DNA of 64,000 bases, from NCBI GenBank assembly GCA_021405325.1, contig QWII01000052.1, positions 1 through 64,000 on the forward strand, read 5' to 3'. Below, piece by piece: positions 25,719 to 34,220 of the stretch. This DNA comes from Caldilinea sp. CFX5. GTDB lineage: Bacteria > Chloroflexota > Anaerolineae > Caldilineales > Caldilineaceae. The position numbers were made by a program, and so were the translations under genes. The notes below the pieces were generated by a model that was not told where the DNA came from, searched no databases, and saw nothing but the letters and a program-made list of their open reading frames with translations. Within the stretch, counting starts at the first letter, position 1; the number at the start of each line of letters is the position of its first letter.

Positions 25719-26219
25719 ATGAATGCCAACGCCTTTCGCCATTTCTACGACTATCACTTTGCGGAAAACCGCATCATTTGGGAGCGCTATATCACGCAAC
25801 TCTCTTATGAACAGTTCACGCAACCAATGGGCTACTCGCTTGGCTCCGTGCGCGACCAACTCGTTCATCTCCTGAGCGCGGATGAAATGTGGTTCAGCGA
25901 ACTACGCGGCGTCGAACCGCCAGACCCCTTTCCGCCAGCGATGGTTGACGACCGGCCACTCATTCGCGCCCACTGGGCGCAAGTTGAGCAAATGATGCGC
26001 GCCTATCTGGCTGACTTGCAGGACGCCATGCTCTTCACCAAGCCGATCCAAGAACCGGATGAAGATCGCGATCTGATTGTGTGGCAAGTGCTGCTCCATG
26101 TGGTCAATCACGGCACCGATCATCGCGCCCAATTGCTCCGCTTGCTCAACGACCTGGGCGTCAAGACGGTGTCGCAGGACTATATTTTTTATGTCTATGA
26201 CAACCCGGTTGGGGGATAA
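25719..26219 (+). CDS. DinB-fold protein (third)
   Basis: A 166-residue DinB protein, the most typical of the set: FYDYHFAENRIIWERYITQLSYEQF, YSLGSVRDQLVHLLSADEMWF (His ligand) and LLHVVNHGTDHRAQLLRLLNDLGV (His-x3-His). These resemble DinB proteins of Bacillus that are damage-induced and act as metal-dependent thiol transferases. An excellent aaaggaggaggt precedes the ATG, and a tatcat -10 box lies at about 25687. Confidence 0.92.
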   Translation: MNANAFRHFYDYHFAENRIIWERYITQLSYEQFTQPMGYSLGSVRDQLVHLLSADEMWFSELRGVEPPDPFPPAMVDDRPLIRAHWAQVEQMMRAYLADLQDAMLFTKPIQEPDEDRDLIVWQVLLHVVNHGTDHRAQLLRLLNDLGVKTVSQDYIFYVYDNPVGG

Positions 26220-26252
26220 CGATGCGTTTGCACAAGGAAAGGAGCGTCTTCG

Positions 26253-27398
26253 ATGGATAACACGCAAACAACGCAAGGCTATCTAGCCCTCCCGCCTGCG
26301 GGTACAGGGCCAGGCGTTTTGGTTCTGCACGCCTGGTGGGGATTGACGGCCGTCATCCGGGATGTTTGTGATCGCCTTGCCGCTCTGGGCTTTGTGGCCT
26401 ATGCCCCCGACCTCTACCACGGCCAACTGGCGACTACAATTCCAGAAGCGGAGCGTCTGGGTAAAGAGCTTGCCCGCAACGCCGACCGCGCCCAAGCCGA
26501 GACACGCGCGGCTGTTGATACACTTTTGGCCTACACCGGCGATCAGACCAAAGGCATCGGCGTGGTTGGCTTCTCGCTGGGCGCCTCCTATGCGATCCAG
26601 CTTTCCGGCGCTGACCCGGCGCATGTACAGGCTGTGGTGTTGTTTTACGGCGCCGGTGAAGGCGACTTTGCGCGCGCCAGAGCCACGTACCTGGGCCACT
26701 TTGCGGAAAATGATCAATATGAGCCGGCCGAATGGGTTGTTTGGTTGGAGAATGCGCTACAAGCTGCCGGTCGTTCGGTAACCTTCTATCGCTACGCAGG
26801 GGTTGACCACTGGTTCTTTGAGCATGATCGCGTGGATGCCTATAACGAAGCGGCGGCGACACTGGCATGGGAACGTACTGTCGCCTTTTTGCGCGCAAAC
26901 CTTTCACAGACCAATAAAGCTGAACTGCTTCGTGGCTTACAAGAAGAGTATCAAAACTGGCTGGCCCTGCTCGATCAGATTGGCCCGGCGCGCATGGATC
27001 AACCCGGTGTAGCTGGCCCTTGGTCCATCAAAGATATTGTCGCACACCTGACTGGTTGGCGGCGCCGGACGGTCGGCCGTTTACAGGCTTTACAGCGTGG
27101 CGCACCCGAACCGCCCCCACCCTGGCCGGCGCATCTGCAAACCGATGATGAAATCAATGCCTGGATTTATCAATCCCGGCAGGGCTACTCGGTGCGTGAG
27201 GTTTTGGACGAATCCGATCAGGTCTTTCAAGCGCTTACCGCCGCGATTCAGCGTCTACCGGAAGAAGTACTGGCCGCTGCCCATCACCTGCCGTGGATGG
27301 AAGGTCGACCCTTTAGCGCTGCTGAGTTCTTTGGCCATTTTCATGAAGAGCATGAACCGGAGATGCGGGCCTGGCTGGCGCAAGGGGAGCAAAAATAG
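26253..27398 (+). CDS. Dienelactone hydrolase fused to a DinB/ClbS-type domain
   Basis: A 381-residue two-domain protein. Residues ~8-220 are an alpha/beta hydrolase of the dienelactone hydrolase type (GVLVLHAWWGLTAVIRDVCDRLAALGFVAYAPDLY), with nucleophile elbow GFSLGAS and catalytic His in GVDHWFFEHDR. The nucleophile is Ser, not the Cys of classical dienelactone hydrolase. Residues ~228-381 are a ClbS/DfsB-like DinB domain (KAELLRGLQEEYQNWLALLDQIGPARMDQPGVAGPWSIKDIVAHLTGW). The fusion suggests hydrolysis coupled to thiol transfer or toxin modification. It starts 33 nt after another DinB gene and ends 6 nt before the next gene. Confidence 0.9.
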   Translation: MDNTQTTQGYLALPPAGTGPGVLVLHAWWGLTAVIRDVCDRLAALGFVAYAPDLYHGQLATTIPEAERLGKELARNADRAQAETRAAVDTLLAYTGDQTKGIGVVGFSLGASYAIQLSGADPAHVQAVVLFYGAGEGDFARARATYLGHFAENDQYEPAEWVVWLENALQAAGRSVTFYRYAGVDHWFFEHDRVDAYNEAAATLAWERTVAFLRANLSQTNKAELLRGLQEEYQNWLALLDQIGPARMDQPGVAGPWSIKDIVAHLTGWRRRTVGRLQALQRGAPEPPPPWPAHLQTDDEINAWIYQSRQGYSVREVLDESDQVFQALTAAIQRLPEEVLAAAHHLPWMEGRPFSAAEFFGHFHEEHEPEMRAWLAQGEQK

Positions 27399-27404
27399 AT
27401 CAGG

Positions 27405-28676
27405 ATGCTTACCATCGATATCGATACTGCCCGGCGTTTCATCCTTGGCAAGCAGGGTTTGTGGCCTGGCCGGCGCTGGCGCGGCAACGTGGGTACAGCG
27501 GAAGCCATGCGCGCCATGGAATACTTGCAACTCGACCCGCTGCAAATCATTGCCCGCAGCCAGGACATTACCCTGCACAGTCGCGTCCTTGAGTACAGCC
27601 CCGGCTTATGGGAGGAAGTGACCTACCAGCAGCGCCAGTTTTTTGATTGGGGCGGCTGGCTGGCGACGCGCCCGATGGCAGAGTTGCCCTATTGGCGGGT
27701 GGCCATGCGGCGCGAGCGCGACGGTGGGCCGGATCACGATGGTCGCGTGCGCGTGATGGTCGGTGAACACGCCGACGCCATTGCCGAAATGCGGACGATT
27801 TTGCGCGAACGGGGCATTGTGAACAACCGCGACTTCGAGATGGCATCGCGCACCCGCACGCAGAGTTATCGCGGCCGCAAGGATAGTGCGTTGGCGCTGT
27901 ATTACCTATGGCGCACCGGCGAAGTGATGACGCACCACCGCGAAAACTTTGAGCGGGTCTATGCCCTGACCGAAACGGTCGCACCGGCGCATCTTCTGGA
28001 TGAGAGCGACGAAGAGGCAGCCGACCGCTTCTTGATCAAAAAGGAGATCAGCTTCGCCGGTCTGTCTCGGCTAAACCGCACGGCTGATGCTTATTTTCGC
28101 GGCGTGCCCTTTAGCAAAGCGAAGCAGCTTCGCGAGGCGTTGTTGGCGGACAGCGAGATTATCGAGGTGCGGGTGGAAGGCTGGAAGGCGGTACACTATG
28201 CGCTGGCCAGCGACGCTACCCTGTTGCAAGAAGTGAGCGCCGGGCGCGTGCCGCAAGCATGGACGCCCTTGGCGACGACCACAACGGAAGAGGTGGTCTT
28301 TCTTGCCCCGCTCGATCCCGTCAGCGCACGCGGACGGGCCAGCATCCTGTTCGGTTTTGATTATGTCTGGGAAGTCTATAAACCGGAAAACCAGCGCAAG
28401 TTCGGCTACTATACCTTGCCGGTTCTCTGGGGCGACCGGCTCGTCGCCCGCTTCGACAGCAAGCTTGACCGCGCTCAGAGGGCACCCGCCAACACTTTCA
28501 TCATCCTGGGCTTCTGGCTGGAGGATGCAGCCTTGGGGCAGGATGACGCCTTTGCGACGGCATTGGCGCACGGCTTTGCCCGCTTTGCCACCTTTCTCGG
28601 CGCGAGCAAGCTGGATGCAACGGCCATTCGTGAGCCGCTGCTTCGTCATGCGATAGAAGCAGCAGTGGCAAGCTAA
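27405..28676 (+). CDS. YcaQ/AlkX-like winged-helix DNA glycosylase (HTH_42 family)
   Basis: A 423-residue protein of the winged-helix family that includes E. coli YcaQ and Streptomyces AlkZ. Hallmarks are the N-terminal RRFILGKQGL, YLQLDPLQIIARSQDITLHSRV, FFDWGGWLATRPMAELPYW and the C-terminal FGFDYVWEVYKPENQRKFGYYTLPVLWGDRLVARFD. The QLD triplet in YLQLDPLQ matches the Q-phi-D catalytic motif I recall for YcaQ-type enzymes, which open DNA interstrand crosslinks and remove bulky N-alkyl adducts. It starts 6 nt after the hydrolase-DinB fusion, so the pair may form a detoxification and repair unit. Confidence 0.9.
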   Translation: MLTIDIDTARRFILGKQGLWPGRRWRGNVGTAEAMRAMEYLQLDPLQIIARSQDITLHSRVLEYSPGLWEEVTYQQRQFFDWGGWLATRPMAELPYWRVAMRRERDGGPDHDGRVRVMVGEHADAIAEMRTILRERGIVNNRDFEMASRTRTQSYRGRKDSALALYYLWRTGEVMTHHRENFERVYALTETVAPAHLLDESDEEAADRFLIKKEISFAGLSRLNRTADAYFRGVPFSKAKQLREALLADSEIIEVRVEGWKAVHYALASDATLLQEVSAGRVPQAWTPLATTTTEEVVFLAPLDPVSARGRASILFGFDYVWEVYKPENQRKFGYYTLPVLWGDRLVARFDSKLDRAQRAPANTFIILGFWLEDAALGQDDAFATALAHGFARFATFLGASKLDATAIREPLLRHAIEAAVAS

Positions 28677-28700
28677 ATTTGATCTGACAAGAACCAACTT

Positions 28701-28829
28701 CACTAGTACATGACGGCGTAAATAAACCCATAGTTGCCAGTGAGACAGTGAGACAGTGAGACAGTGAGGCAGTGACTGACTTACTGTCCTACTGACCTAC
28801 TGGCTTACTTAGGCCGCTCCGTACTAGTG
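28701..28829. repeat. Element with 9-bp terminal inverted repeats and octamer arms
   Basis: Termini cactagtac (28701-28709) and gtactagtg (28821-28829) are perfect inverted repeats. Inside, an agtgagac octamer is repeated about four times (28739-28770) and faces a right arm of ttactgtc/ctactgac units. The structure is that of a miniature element about 129 bp long. It sits just upstream of the next DinB gene, whose ribosome binding site lies outside it. Confidence 0.8.
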
Positions 28830-28838
28830 ACGAGGACA

Positions 28839-29348
28839 ATGAAAATGAACGCACCACAAACAATGGCCGAGATCCTGACCCGCATTGAGCAAGCGGTCCA
28901 ACGGGTCGTGCAGGTGGTAACATCCCTATCCCCCGACCAAATGGCGGCACCGCAGTTGGCGGGCGGTCGCTCTGTGAAGGATCTCTTGGCCCATCTCACC
29001 TGGTGGGATCAATGGTTGCTCTTCACTTTGCCGGCTGATCCACGTATGGCGCAGCGCCCCAGCGCACCGCCGCTCTTCGACCAAATCCCGCCTGGGGATC
29101 AATGGGCCGAGGAGATGAATGGCAAGGTTCATGCCTATAATCAATCCCGCTCCTTGGCCGCAATCCAGGCCGAATTTACCGCCACCTATCCGCAACTTCT
29201 CCAGCGGGTGTCCCACTTGACGCTTGCTGATATCTACAATCCGGCTGGGCTATCCGCCACCATCGGTCAACCGGTAGCGCCGCTGGTGTTGGGCATTTAT
29301 GAGCACTATGAGGAACACGCCCACGAACTTGAACAGATGAGTGCGTAG
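28839..29348 (+). CDS. ClbS/DfsB-type DinB-fold protein
   Basis: A 169-residue DinB-superfamily protein closest in pattern to the ClbS/DfsB group: AEILTRIEQAVQRVVQVVTSLSPDQMAAPQLAGGRSVKDLLAHLTWWDQW, ending VLGIYEHYEEHAHELEQM with the His-x3-His helix. ClbS-type proteins protect against colibactin; others are thiol transferases. The ATG at 28839 has cgagga 5 nt upstream; a GTG four codons earlier belongs to the terminal repeat of the neighbouring element. Confidence 0.87.
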   Translation: MKMNAPQTMAEILTRIEQAVQRVVQVVTSLSPDQMAAPQLAGGRSVKDLLAHLTWWDQWLLFTLPADPRMAQRPSAPPLFDQIPPGDQWAEEMNGKVHAYNQSRSLAAIQAEFTATYPQLLQRVSHLTLADIYNPAGLSATIGQPVAPLVLGIYEHYEEHAHELEQMSA

Positions 29349-29376
29349 TTCACCACAAGTAGCACAGGGGGAGACG

Positions 29377-29602
29377 ATGTACAACGAAGCCGAAACAGCC
29401 GTGCGTCAGTTGCTGCTGGAACAATCGAACCTTGATTTCTTCTATGTTCTCTATGTCGAATGGTTGCGCTGTCACCCTTTGTATTATGCTGCCCGACCAA
29501 CAACACTATGTGCGTATCCAAGGTCACCATTGGAATAATCGCGGACACACTCTTCACCCTGCCGAACAGCCAGACATCTTTGACAACGGCATACTACTGT
29601 GA
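29377..29602 (+). pseudogene. Frameshifted small gene of unknown family
   Basis: A frame opens at the ATG at 29377 (MYNEAETAVRQLLLEQSNLDFFYVLYV) with ggggga upstream. Near 29455-29480 the protein-like sequence moves to another frame (IMLPDQQHYVRIQGHHWNN ... HPAEQPDIFDNGILL) that ends at 29602. A single-base indel would join them into about 75 residues. No family is recognised. The 277 bp from here to the next gene hold nothing I can identify. Confidence 0.35.
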
Positions 29603-29879
29603 CAAGGTCGGGCGCGGCGACTATCACCGCAATCAAGTTAACACGTTTGTTCCAGTAATCGGCACGTAAGTTCTGTTCCTCAAAAACGGGTGTTTTCACC
29701 TGACAGGTTGTCAGCAAAAGACGCTTGTTTTCTACCGCCCTATCCAGTACAATAGCCAGCACACGGCTAGGATAACAGGAAGTGCCGTTCCTGCGCTGGG
29801 TGCGCAACACCGTAACTAACAAAGCTGCCCATACCACCCGCTTGTCACACATGGCTGTGGTTCAGAAAAGGGGGAACAG

Positions 29880-32800
29880 ATGGCTCGGTTACTCAAAACG
29901 GCGCTTGGCATGGCGATTGTGAGCCTCGCCCTGCTGGCAGGAGTGACGATCCTGCCCTTAACCACGGCGGCTGAAGCGCAATCGACGCCTGTCTGTGGCT
30001 CGCTTGCGGTTGATACCACCTGGCAGCGCGCCAACAGCCCTTATCTGGTCTGTAATGCGGGTGTTACGGTGGCTGCCGGGGCGACGTTGACCGTGGAGCC
30101 GGGGGTGGAAGTGCAGGTAACCGCCAACGGCAGCATCAACGTCAAGGGGACACTCGTAGCCGATGGCGCTCCTACCTTGCCCATCACCATCACGGGCGTC
30201 GTGAAAAATGCCGGCTCGTGGCTGGGCGTGCGGGTGTCGGGGAGTGGTGGTGTGACCGCAACGGCGCACCTAAACCATGTTCTGCTCGAATTCGGCGGCA
30301 GCGATAATAGCGCCGGGGGACAACTCTATGCCGAGTACGGACTGGCGACTGTCGCCAACAGTCTGGTGCGCAACGGTATTCGCGCCGGCCTCTCTGGTGG
30401 CAGCCAGGGCCGTATTGTGGCGACGGCTACCCGGTTTGAGAACAACGGCGGCGCTGCCATTACCTTGCTCAATGTTAGCGACTACGACCTGGTTATGCCC
30501 AATCTGGCGGCGACCGGGAATGGTCTCAACGCCATTCAGATTACGAGCGCCAATGAACTCAAAGGCCAGCGTAGCTGGAACAGCACTATTCCTTATGTGA
30601 TTGGTGGGGCGCTGTACAATCTCGCCGGCGCTTCTTTGACCATTGCGCCGGGCAGCGAATTACAATTTACCGACGTAGGCGGGTTACTGATTGGCGGCGC
30701 GCTGCAAGCGATTGGGCAACCTGGGCAACCCATCACCTTTACCGGGACGACCAAAGCAGAGGGCGCCTGGCGTGGGATCAGGGTCTATGGCAGCGTCCAA
30801 CAGCCGGCGCAGGCGCAATTCGATTATACCGTCATCGAGTATGGCGGGCTGGCTGGGGCCAATCTCCATATTGGCTACGGTCAAGCGCGCGTGACCAACA
30901 GCATCATTCGCCGCAGTTCGACCCATGGCATCTATGTGGATTCCTTTAGCGCCGGCAATGTAATTCAAAACAGTCAGATCATCGACCACGCCGGCTTTGG
31001 CATCAAAACCCTCGACCCGACCCGCCCGGTACTGGCCACAAACAACTGGTGGGGCGATCCCAGTGGACCGATCAGCGAGGCCGGGTGCAACAATGGTACA
31101 GCCAGCCGCATCAGCGCCGGTGTCATCTTTGCGCCGGTGAGCGTCGATCCGCAGACACCCCCCTTACCGCTGGCCCTAAGCGATACCGCCATTCTCACGG
31201 TGACGCCCCGGCGCTGGTTTGTGCCGGCCAACGGTCAATCGCGCGCTTACTTCGACCTTACCCTGCGTGACGGCAATGGCGCACCGCTGGCCGGGCGCAA
31301 AGTGCGCTTATTGAGCAGCCGCGGCACGGTGACCGATGGCGGCATCACCGACGCTGCCGGCAAGACGTTGGCCTATATCATCAGCAATGCACCGGGCGAT
31401 GCCGATGTGCGCGCCACATTGGACAGCACGAGTTGCGAAGTGGCCACCTCTCCCTTCGTCAAAATTACCTTTACACCGCCAACCACACTTACCGATCTCG
31501 CCCCCGATGCGCCGGCGCCCTACCTGGATACCAGCCTGGTTGTGCAACCCATGCCTGTCGTGGCCGGCGTCCCCACGAAGTTGGCGGCGACCTTTACCAA
31601 TCCCCTAGCGCAACCTATCACCCTGGATATCAGCTTTGAATTTGCACAATCGAGCATCGGCTTGGCCTTTGGTCCCATTGCCACCGTGACCGGCAAAGTG
31701 ATTCCAGCCAAAGGAACCCTGACCGTCGAAACGCAGTGGCTGCCGTTGGTTGCCGGTCATTACTGTGTGCAGGTTCAGTATAACATTGTGGCGATCAATG
31801 GGCAGCAACTCCGCCAAGCACAGGCCGCGGGGACGCGACAAAGGAATCTGAATGTCTATCAGGGGGGCAAGAATTCGCCCAACGACAAAGACAGCTTACA
31901 AAAAGCCGATCAGGCGTTTAATGCAGTGAACCAGATCCCCGGCGGCGGCACCCCGATCCACAAGGCCATTGTGGGCAAGTGGTGGGGTTGGGCGAGCAGC
32001 ACGGCATCGAAGATTTCCCAAAGTCTGTTCGGCGACCCACCCCGCCAGGACTTTCGCCTGATTACACAGCCGCAACGCCCGCCGGTTGTGCTGGTGCAAC
32101 CGGATGCCCAAATTTCAGCAGCGCGCGCCGACGCCCTCAACGCCGTGACCAACAGTCTGGCCGACATGCTCGCCAATGGCGAAGCGGCGGTCATTGCCTT
32201 TGATCGGGCCGGTGGCGCCAGCGAAGCCAACGACCTGACGTGGGCCGCCGTGCAGACCGCTGCGCAACTCCACTATCGGTCGCTCTATGCCGCGGCGGCG
32301 CTGACGACTGCGCTTGCCCTCGATCATCTGGTTGCCGTGGCGGCCCAGGAAGGGGTAACGGCCGCACCGTTGACCGCCGCGGAAATTCTCGCCTACCAAC
32401 AGGCGCTGACCGCCAACGGCTTTAGCGCCGACGATATCGCCGGTTATCGCGCCCTGGGCATGAGCGCTGCGGAAATTGAAGCTGAACGGCAAGCGATTCT
32501 CGCCATCAACCCCGCCGAAGGGGCCATCGATCTGGTGCAGGCGCTCAAAGATTGGGCCGCCGCCTATCGCGCCTTGGGCAATGCCCTGCTTTCGCCAAAG
32601 ATGTTTGCCCCTTCGTTCCGTGTCGGCGGCGCGCCAGGGCAGGCAGCCCAGATTGACGCGCCCACCACCGGCAACACGATGGTGCAGATCTTTACCACGA
32701 CCGGTAGTTTTGTGCTGGGGAATCCACTGAGCCAGACCACGACCATCGATCTTCGTGAACGTCGGCTGGGGATGCCTGCCGACTGGCTGGTCACCATCGA

Positions 32801-33017
32801 CCCGGCGCAAGTAACCCTGGTCCCCGGCGCCCAGACCACGGTGACAGTGACGATTGAACCAAGTGTGCCCGTACCGCAAGGCAGCACTGCGCGCGTGGCG
32901 ATCGAGGGCTATGCCGGTCAGCAATTGTTGGGTGGCGTGACGATGGATGTCGTCGCCCCGGCTTACACCGTTTTCGATGGCAAGTCGCGCCTCTATTTGC
33001 CGCTCCTGCGACGGTAA
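29880..33017 (+). CDS. Large secreted beta-helix protein with a bacterial Ig-like domain
   Basis: A 1,045-residue extracellular protein. Signal peptide ~1-34 (LGMAIVSLALLAGVTILPLTTAAEA, cut near AEAQS). Residues ~45-420 are a right-handed beta-helix with repeated LTVEPGVEVQV / LTIAPGSELQF turns and IRRSSTHGIYVDS-type coils. Residues ~435-525 are a Big_1/invasin-like Ig domain (LTVTPRRWFVPANGQSRAYFDLTLRDGNGAPLAGRKV). A long alpha-helical region follows (~650-905), then a beta domain. The C-terminus SRLYLPLLRR resembles a YLPL tail I associate with many secreted Chloroflexota proteins. Probably an adhesin or surface structural protein; no enzyme motif is seen. Confidence 0.85.
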   Translation: MARLLKTALGMAIVSLALLAGVTILPLTTAAEAQSTPVCGSLAVDTTWQRANSPYLVCNAGVTVAAGATLTVEPGVEVQVTANGSINVKGTLVADGAPTLPITITGVVKNAGSWLGVRVSGSGGVTATAHLNHVLLEFGGSDNSAGGQLYAEYGLATVANSLVRNGIRAGLSGGSQGRIVATATRFENNGGAAITLLNVSDYDLVMPNLAATGNGLNAIQITSANELKGQRSWNSTIPYVIGGALYNLAGASLTIAPGSELQFTDVGGLLIGGALQAIGQPGQPITFTGTTKAEGAWRGIRVYGSVQQPAQAQFDYTVIEYGGLAGANLHIGYGQARVTNSIIRRSSTHGIYVDSFSAGNVIQNSQIIDHAGFGIKTLDPTRPVLATNNWWGDPSGPISEAGCNNGTASRISAGVIFAPVSVDPQTPPLPLALSDTAILTVTPRRWFVPANGQSRAYFDLTLRDGNGAPLAGRKVRLLSSRGTVTDGGITDAAGKTLAYIISNAPGDADVRATLDSTSCEVATSPFVKITFTPPTTLTDLAPDAPAPYLDTSLVVQPMPVVAGVPTKLAATFTNPLAQPITLDISFEFAQSSIGLAFGPIATVTGKVIPAKGTLTVETQWLPLVAGHYCVQVQYNIVAINGQQLRQAQAAGTRQRNLNVYQGGKNSPNDKDSLQKADQAFNAVNQIPGGGTPIHKAIVGKWWGWASSTASKISQSLFGDPPRQDFRLITQPQRPPVVLVQPDAQISAARADALNAVTNSLADMLANGEAAVIAFDRAGGASEANDLTWAAVQTAAQLHYRSLYAAAALTTALALDHLVAVAAQEGVTAAPLTAAEILAYQQALTANGFSADDIAGYRALGMSAAEIEAERQAILAINPAEGAIDLVQALKDWAAAYRALGNALLSPKMFAPSFRVGGAPGQAAQIDAPTTGNTMVQIFTTTGSFVLGNPLSQTTTIDLRERRLGMPADWLVTIDPAQVTLVPGAQTTVTVTIEPSVPVPQGSTARVAIEGYAGQQLLGGVTMDVVAPAYTVFDGKSRLYLPLLRR

Positions 33018-33131
33018 GTGAGCGTCAAAAAACAAATTCCGTTCTCCGCGAGTCCGTGATTCGCCTTGGGTTGGTGCGAGTCACGGACTCGCGGAGAGCA
33101 AAGCGGGAACTTATTGTTAGACGCTCACTTA
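33015..33131. repeat. 117-bp nested palindromic element
   Basis: Outer termini taagtgagcgtc (33015-33026) and gacgctcactta (33120-33131) are perfect 12-bp inverted repeats. An inner pair (tctccgcgagtccgtga / tcacggactcgcggaga) gives a second stem. The left end contains the stop codon of the secreted protein. It fills the gap between convergent genes and looks like a miniature element that now supplies their shared terminator. Confidence 0.85.
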
Positions 33132-33142
33132 GCAAGTTGCGG

Positions 33143-33814
33143 TTATAGCTGGCGTAACCACACCTGTGCCGTTGTCTCATCATAAATGGCATAGCGCAAG
33201 TGCGGCCCATCATCGGGCGCGCCGGCGCTGCCGACGCCGATCAAGTAGCGGTTGGGGGCCGTGGGCAAGCCCGGTTCCAAGGTAAATTCGGTCGGTTCCC
33301 GGAAGTTGCGCAGCCGCCGTTCACCTTGACCATCGGCGGTCCACGCCCACACATCTTGGACATGGGTGTGACCATGAAAGGCGACTTGCCCCCCGGTTGC
33401 TTCCAGAGCGGCGAAGGCTTCCCAACGCGCTGCCTCGTTACGGTGGAGGCGGGGAAAGAGGGTCTGCCAACTCAGGCCATTCCGCATGTAACTCTCTGCG
33501 GTGGCCGTGCTGGTCACGGTTGGCGGCATGTCGGGCGTGGCGTGACAGAAGATGGCTTGCGGCCGCCGGATCACCGCCGGCCAGTCGCGCACCCAGGTTG
33601 CCATAGGTGTCGGCAAACGCTGCCAGCCGCTCACTTCCCAGTTGCCAAAGGTGCAGGCAATGTTTCGTTCTTGTAAGGCCAGAAAAAGCTGCGGATCGCG
33701 CCCGACATCGCCCAGATAGACAAAGCTGTCCACCTGCCACTGGGCTGCGTCCGCCAGCACTGCCCCGAACCCCGCCTGGTTATCATGAAGATCCGAAAAA
33801 ATCGCAAAGCGCAT
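33143..33814 (-). CDS. Calcineurin-like metallophosphoesterase (YfcE/MJ0936 type)
   Basis: A 223-residue phosphoesterase. The metal ligands appear in order: FSDLHDNQAG (DxHxN), VYLGDVGRDP (GDxx), CTFGNWE (GNxE in place of GNHD), FCHATPD, and AFHGHTHVQD (GHTH). The set is complete for a dimetal phosphodiesterase or protein phosphatase of the YfcE group. The ATG at 33814 follows gagggg; a longer frame would start in the upstream repeat. Substrate is unknown. Confidence 0.92.
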   Translation of the reverse strand: MRFAIFSDLHDNQAGFGAVLADAAQWQVDSFVYLGDVGRDPQLFLALQERNIACTFGNWEVSGWQRLPTPMATWVRDWPAVIRRPQAIFCHATPDMPPTVTSTATAESYMRNGLSWQTLFPRLHRNEAARWEAFAALEATGGQVAFHGHTHVQDVWAWTADGQGERRLRNFREPTEFTLEPGLPTAPNRYLIGVGSAGAPDDGPHLRYAIYDETTAQVWLRQL

Positions 33815-33846
33815 AACCCCTCGTTCTACATATGGCGAACAATGGC

Positions 33847-33944
33847 GGTTCACAGAGAACGCAGAGATGGCGCAGAGACACACAGAGAGCGCTCAAAGAT
33901 TTTCTCTGTGTATCTCTGTGCAGCCCTTGTGTTCTCTGTGAACC
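33847..33944. repeat. Inverted repeat with ACAGAGA units
   Basis: Arms of about 42 bp (33847-33888 and 33903-33944), for example ggttcacagagaacgcagag against ctctgtgaacc, built of repeated cagaga / tctctg units. It lies between the phosphoesterase start and tRNA-Val. Same design as the blocks at 12652, 19331 and 41729 with different units. Confidence 0.85.
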
Positions 33945-34028
33945 GATAAGTCACAAAATCCGCCCAATCCGCCTCATCTGCCTTCCATTCTACAACCCTT
34001 GCGAATTGCCGTCTGTAAGCCGTAGGGT

Positions 34029-34057
34029 TTGACAAAATCAGAGCTTGCAGGTATAGT
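34029..34057 (+). promoter_or_regulatory. tRNA-Val promoter
   Basis: TTGACA (34029-34034), 17-bp spacer, TATAGT (34052-34057), placing the start about 14 nt upstream of the tRNA. Confidence 0.8.
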
Positions 34058-34077
34058 GTACTCTCTGAATCGCATGG

Positions 34078-34152
<75 letters not shown>

Positions 34153-34220
34153 AGAGGAGTGTATGACAAGGCTGGCCGCGGGTCAGCCTTTTCTATTGAT
34201 GCTTACTGTGGGAAGGTCGA

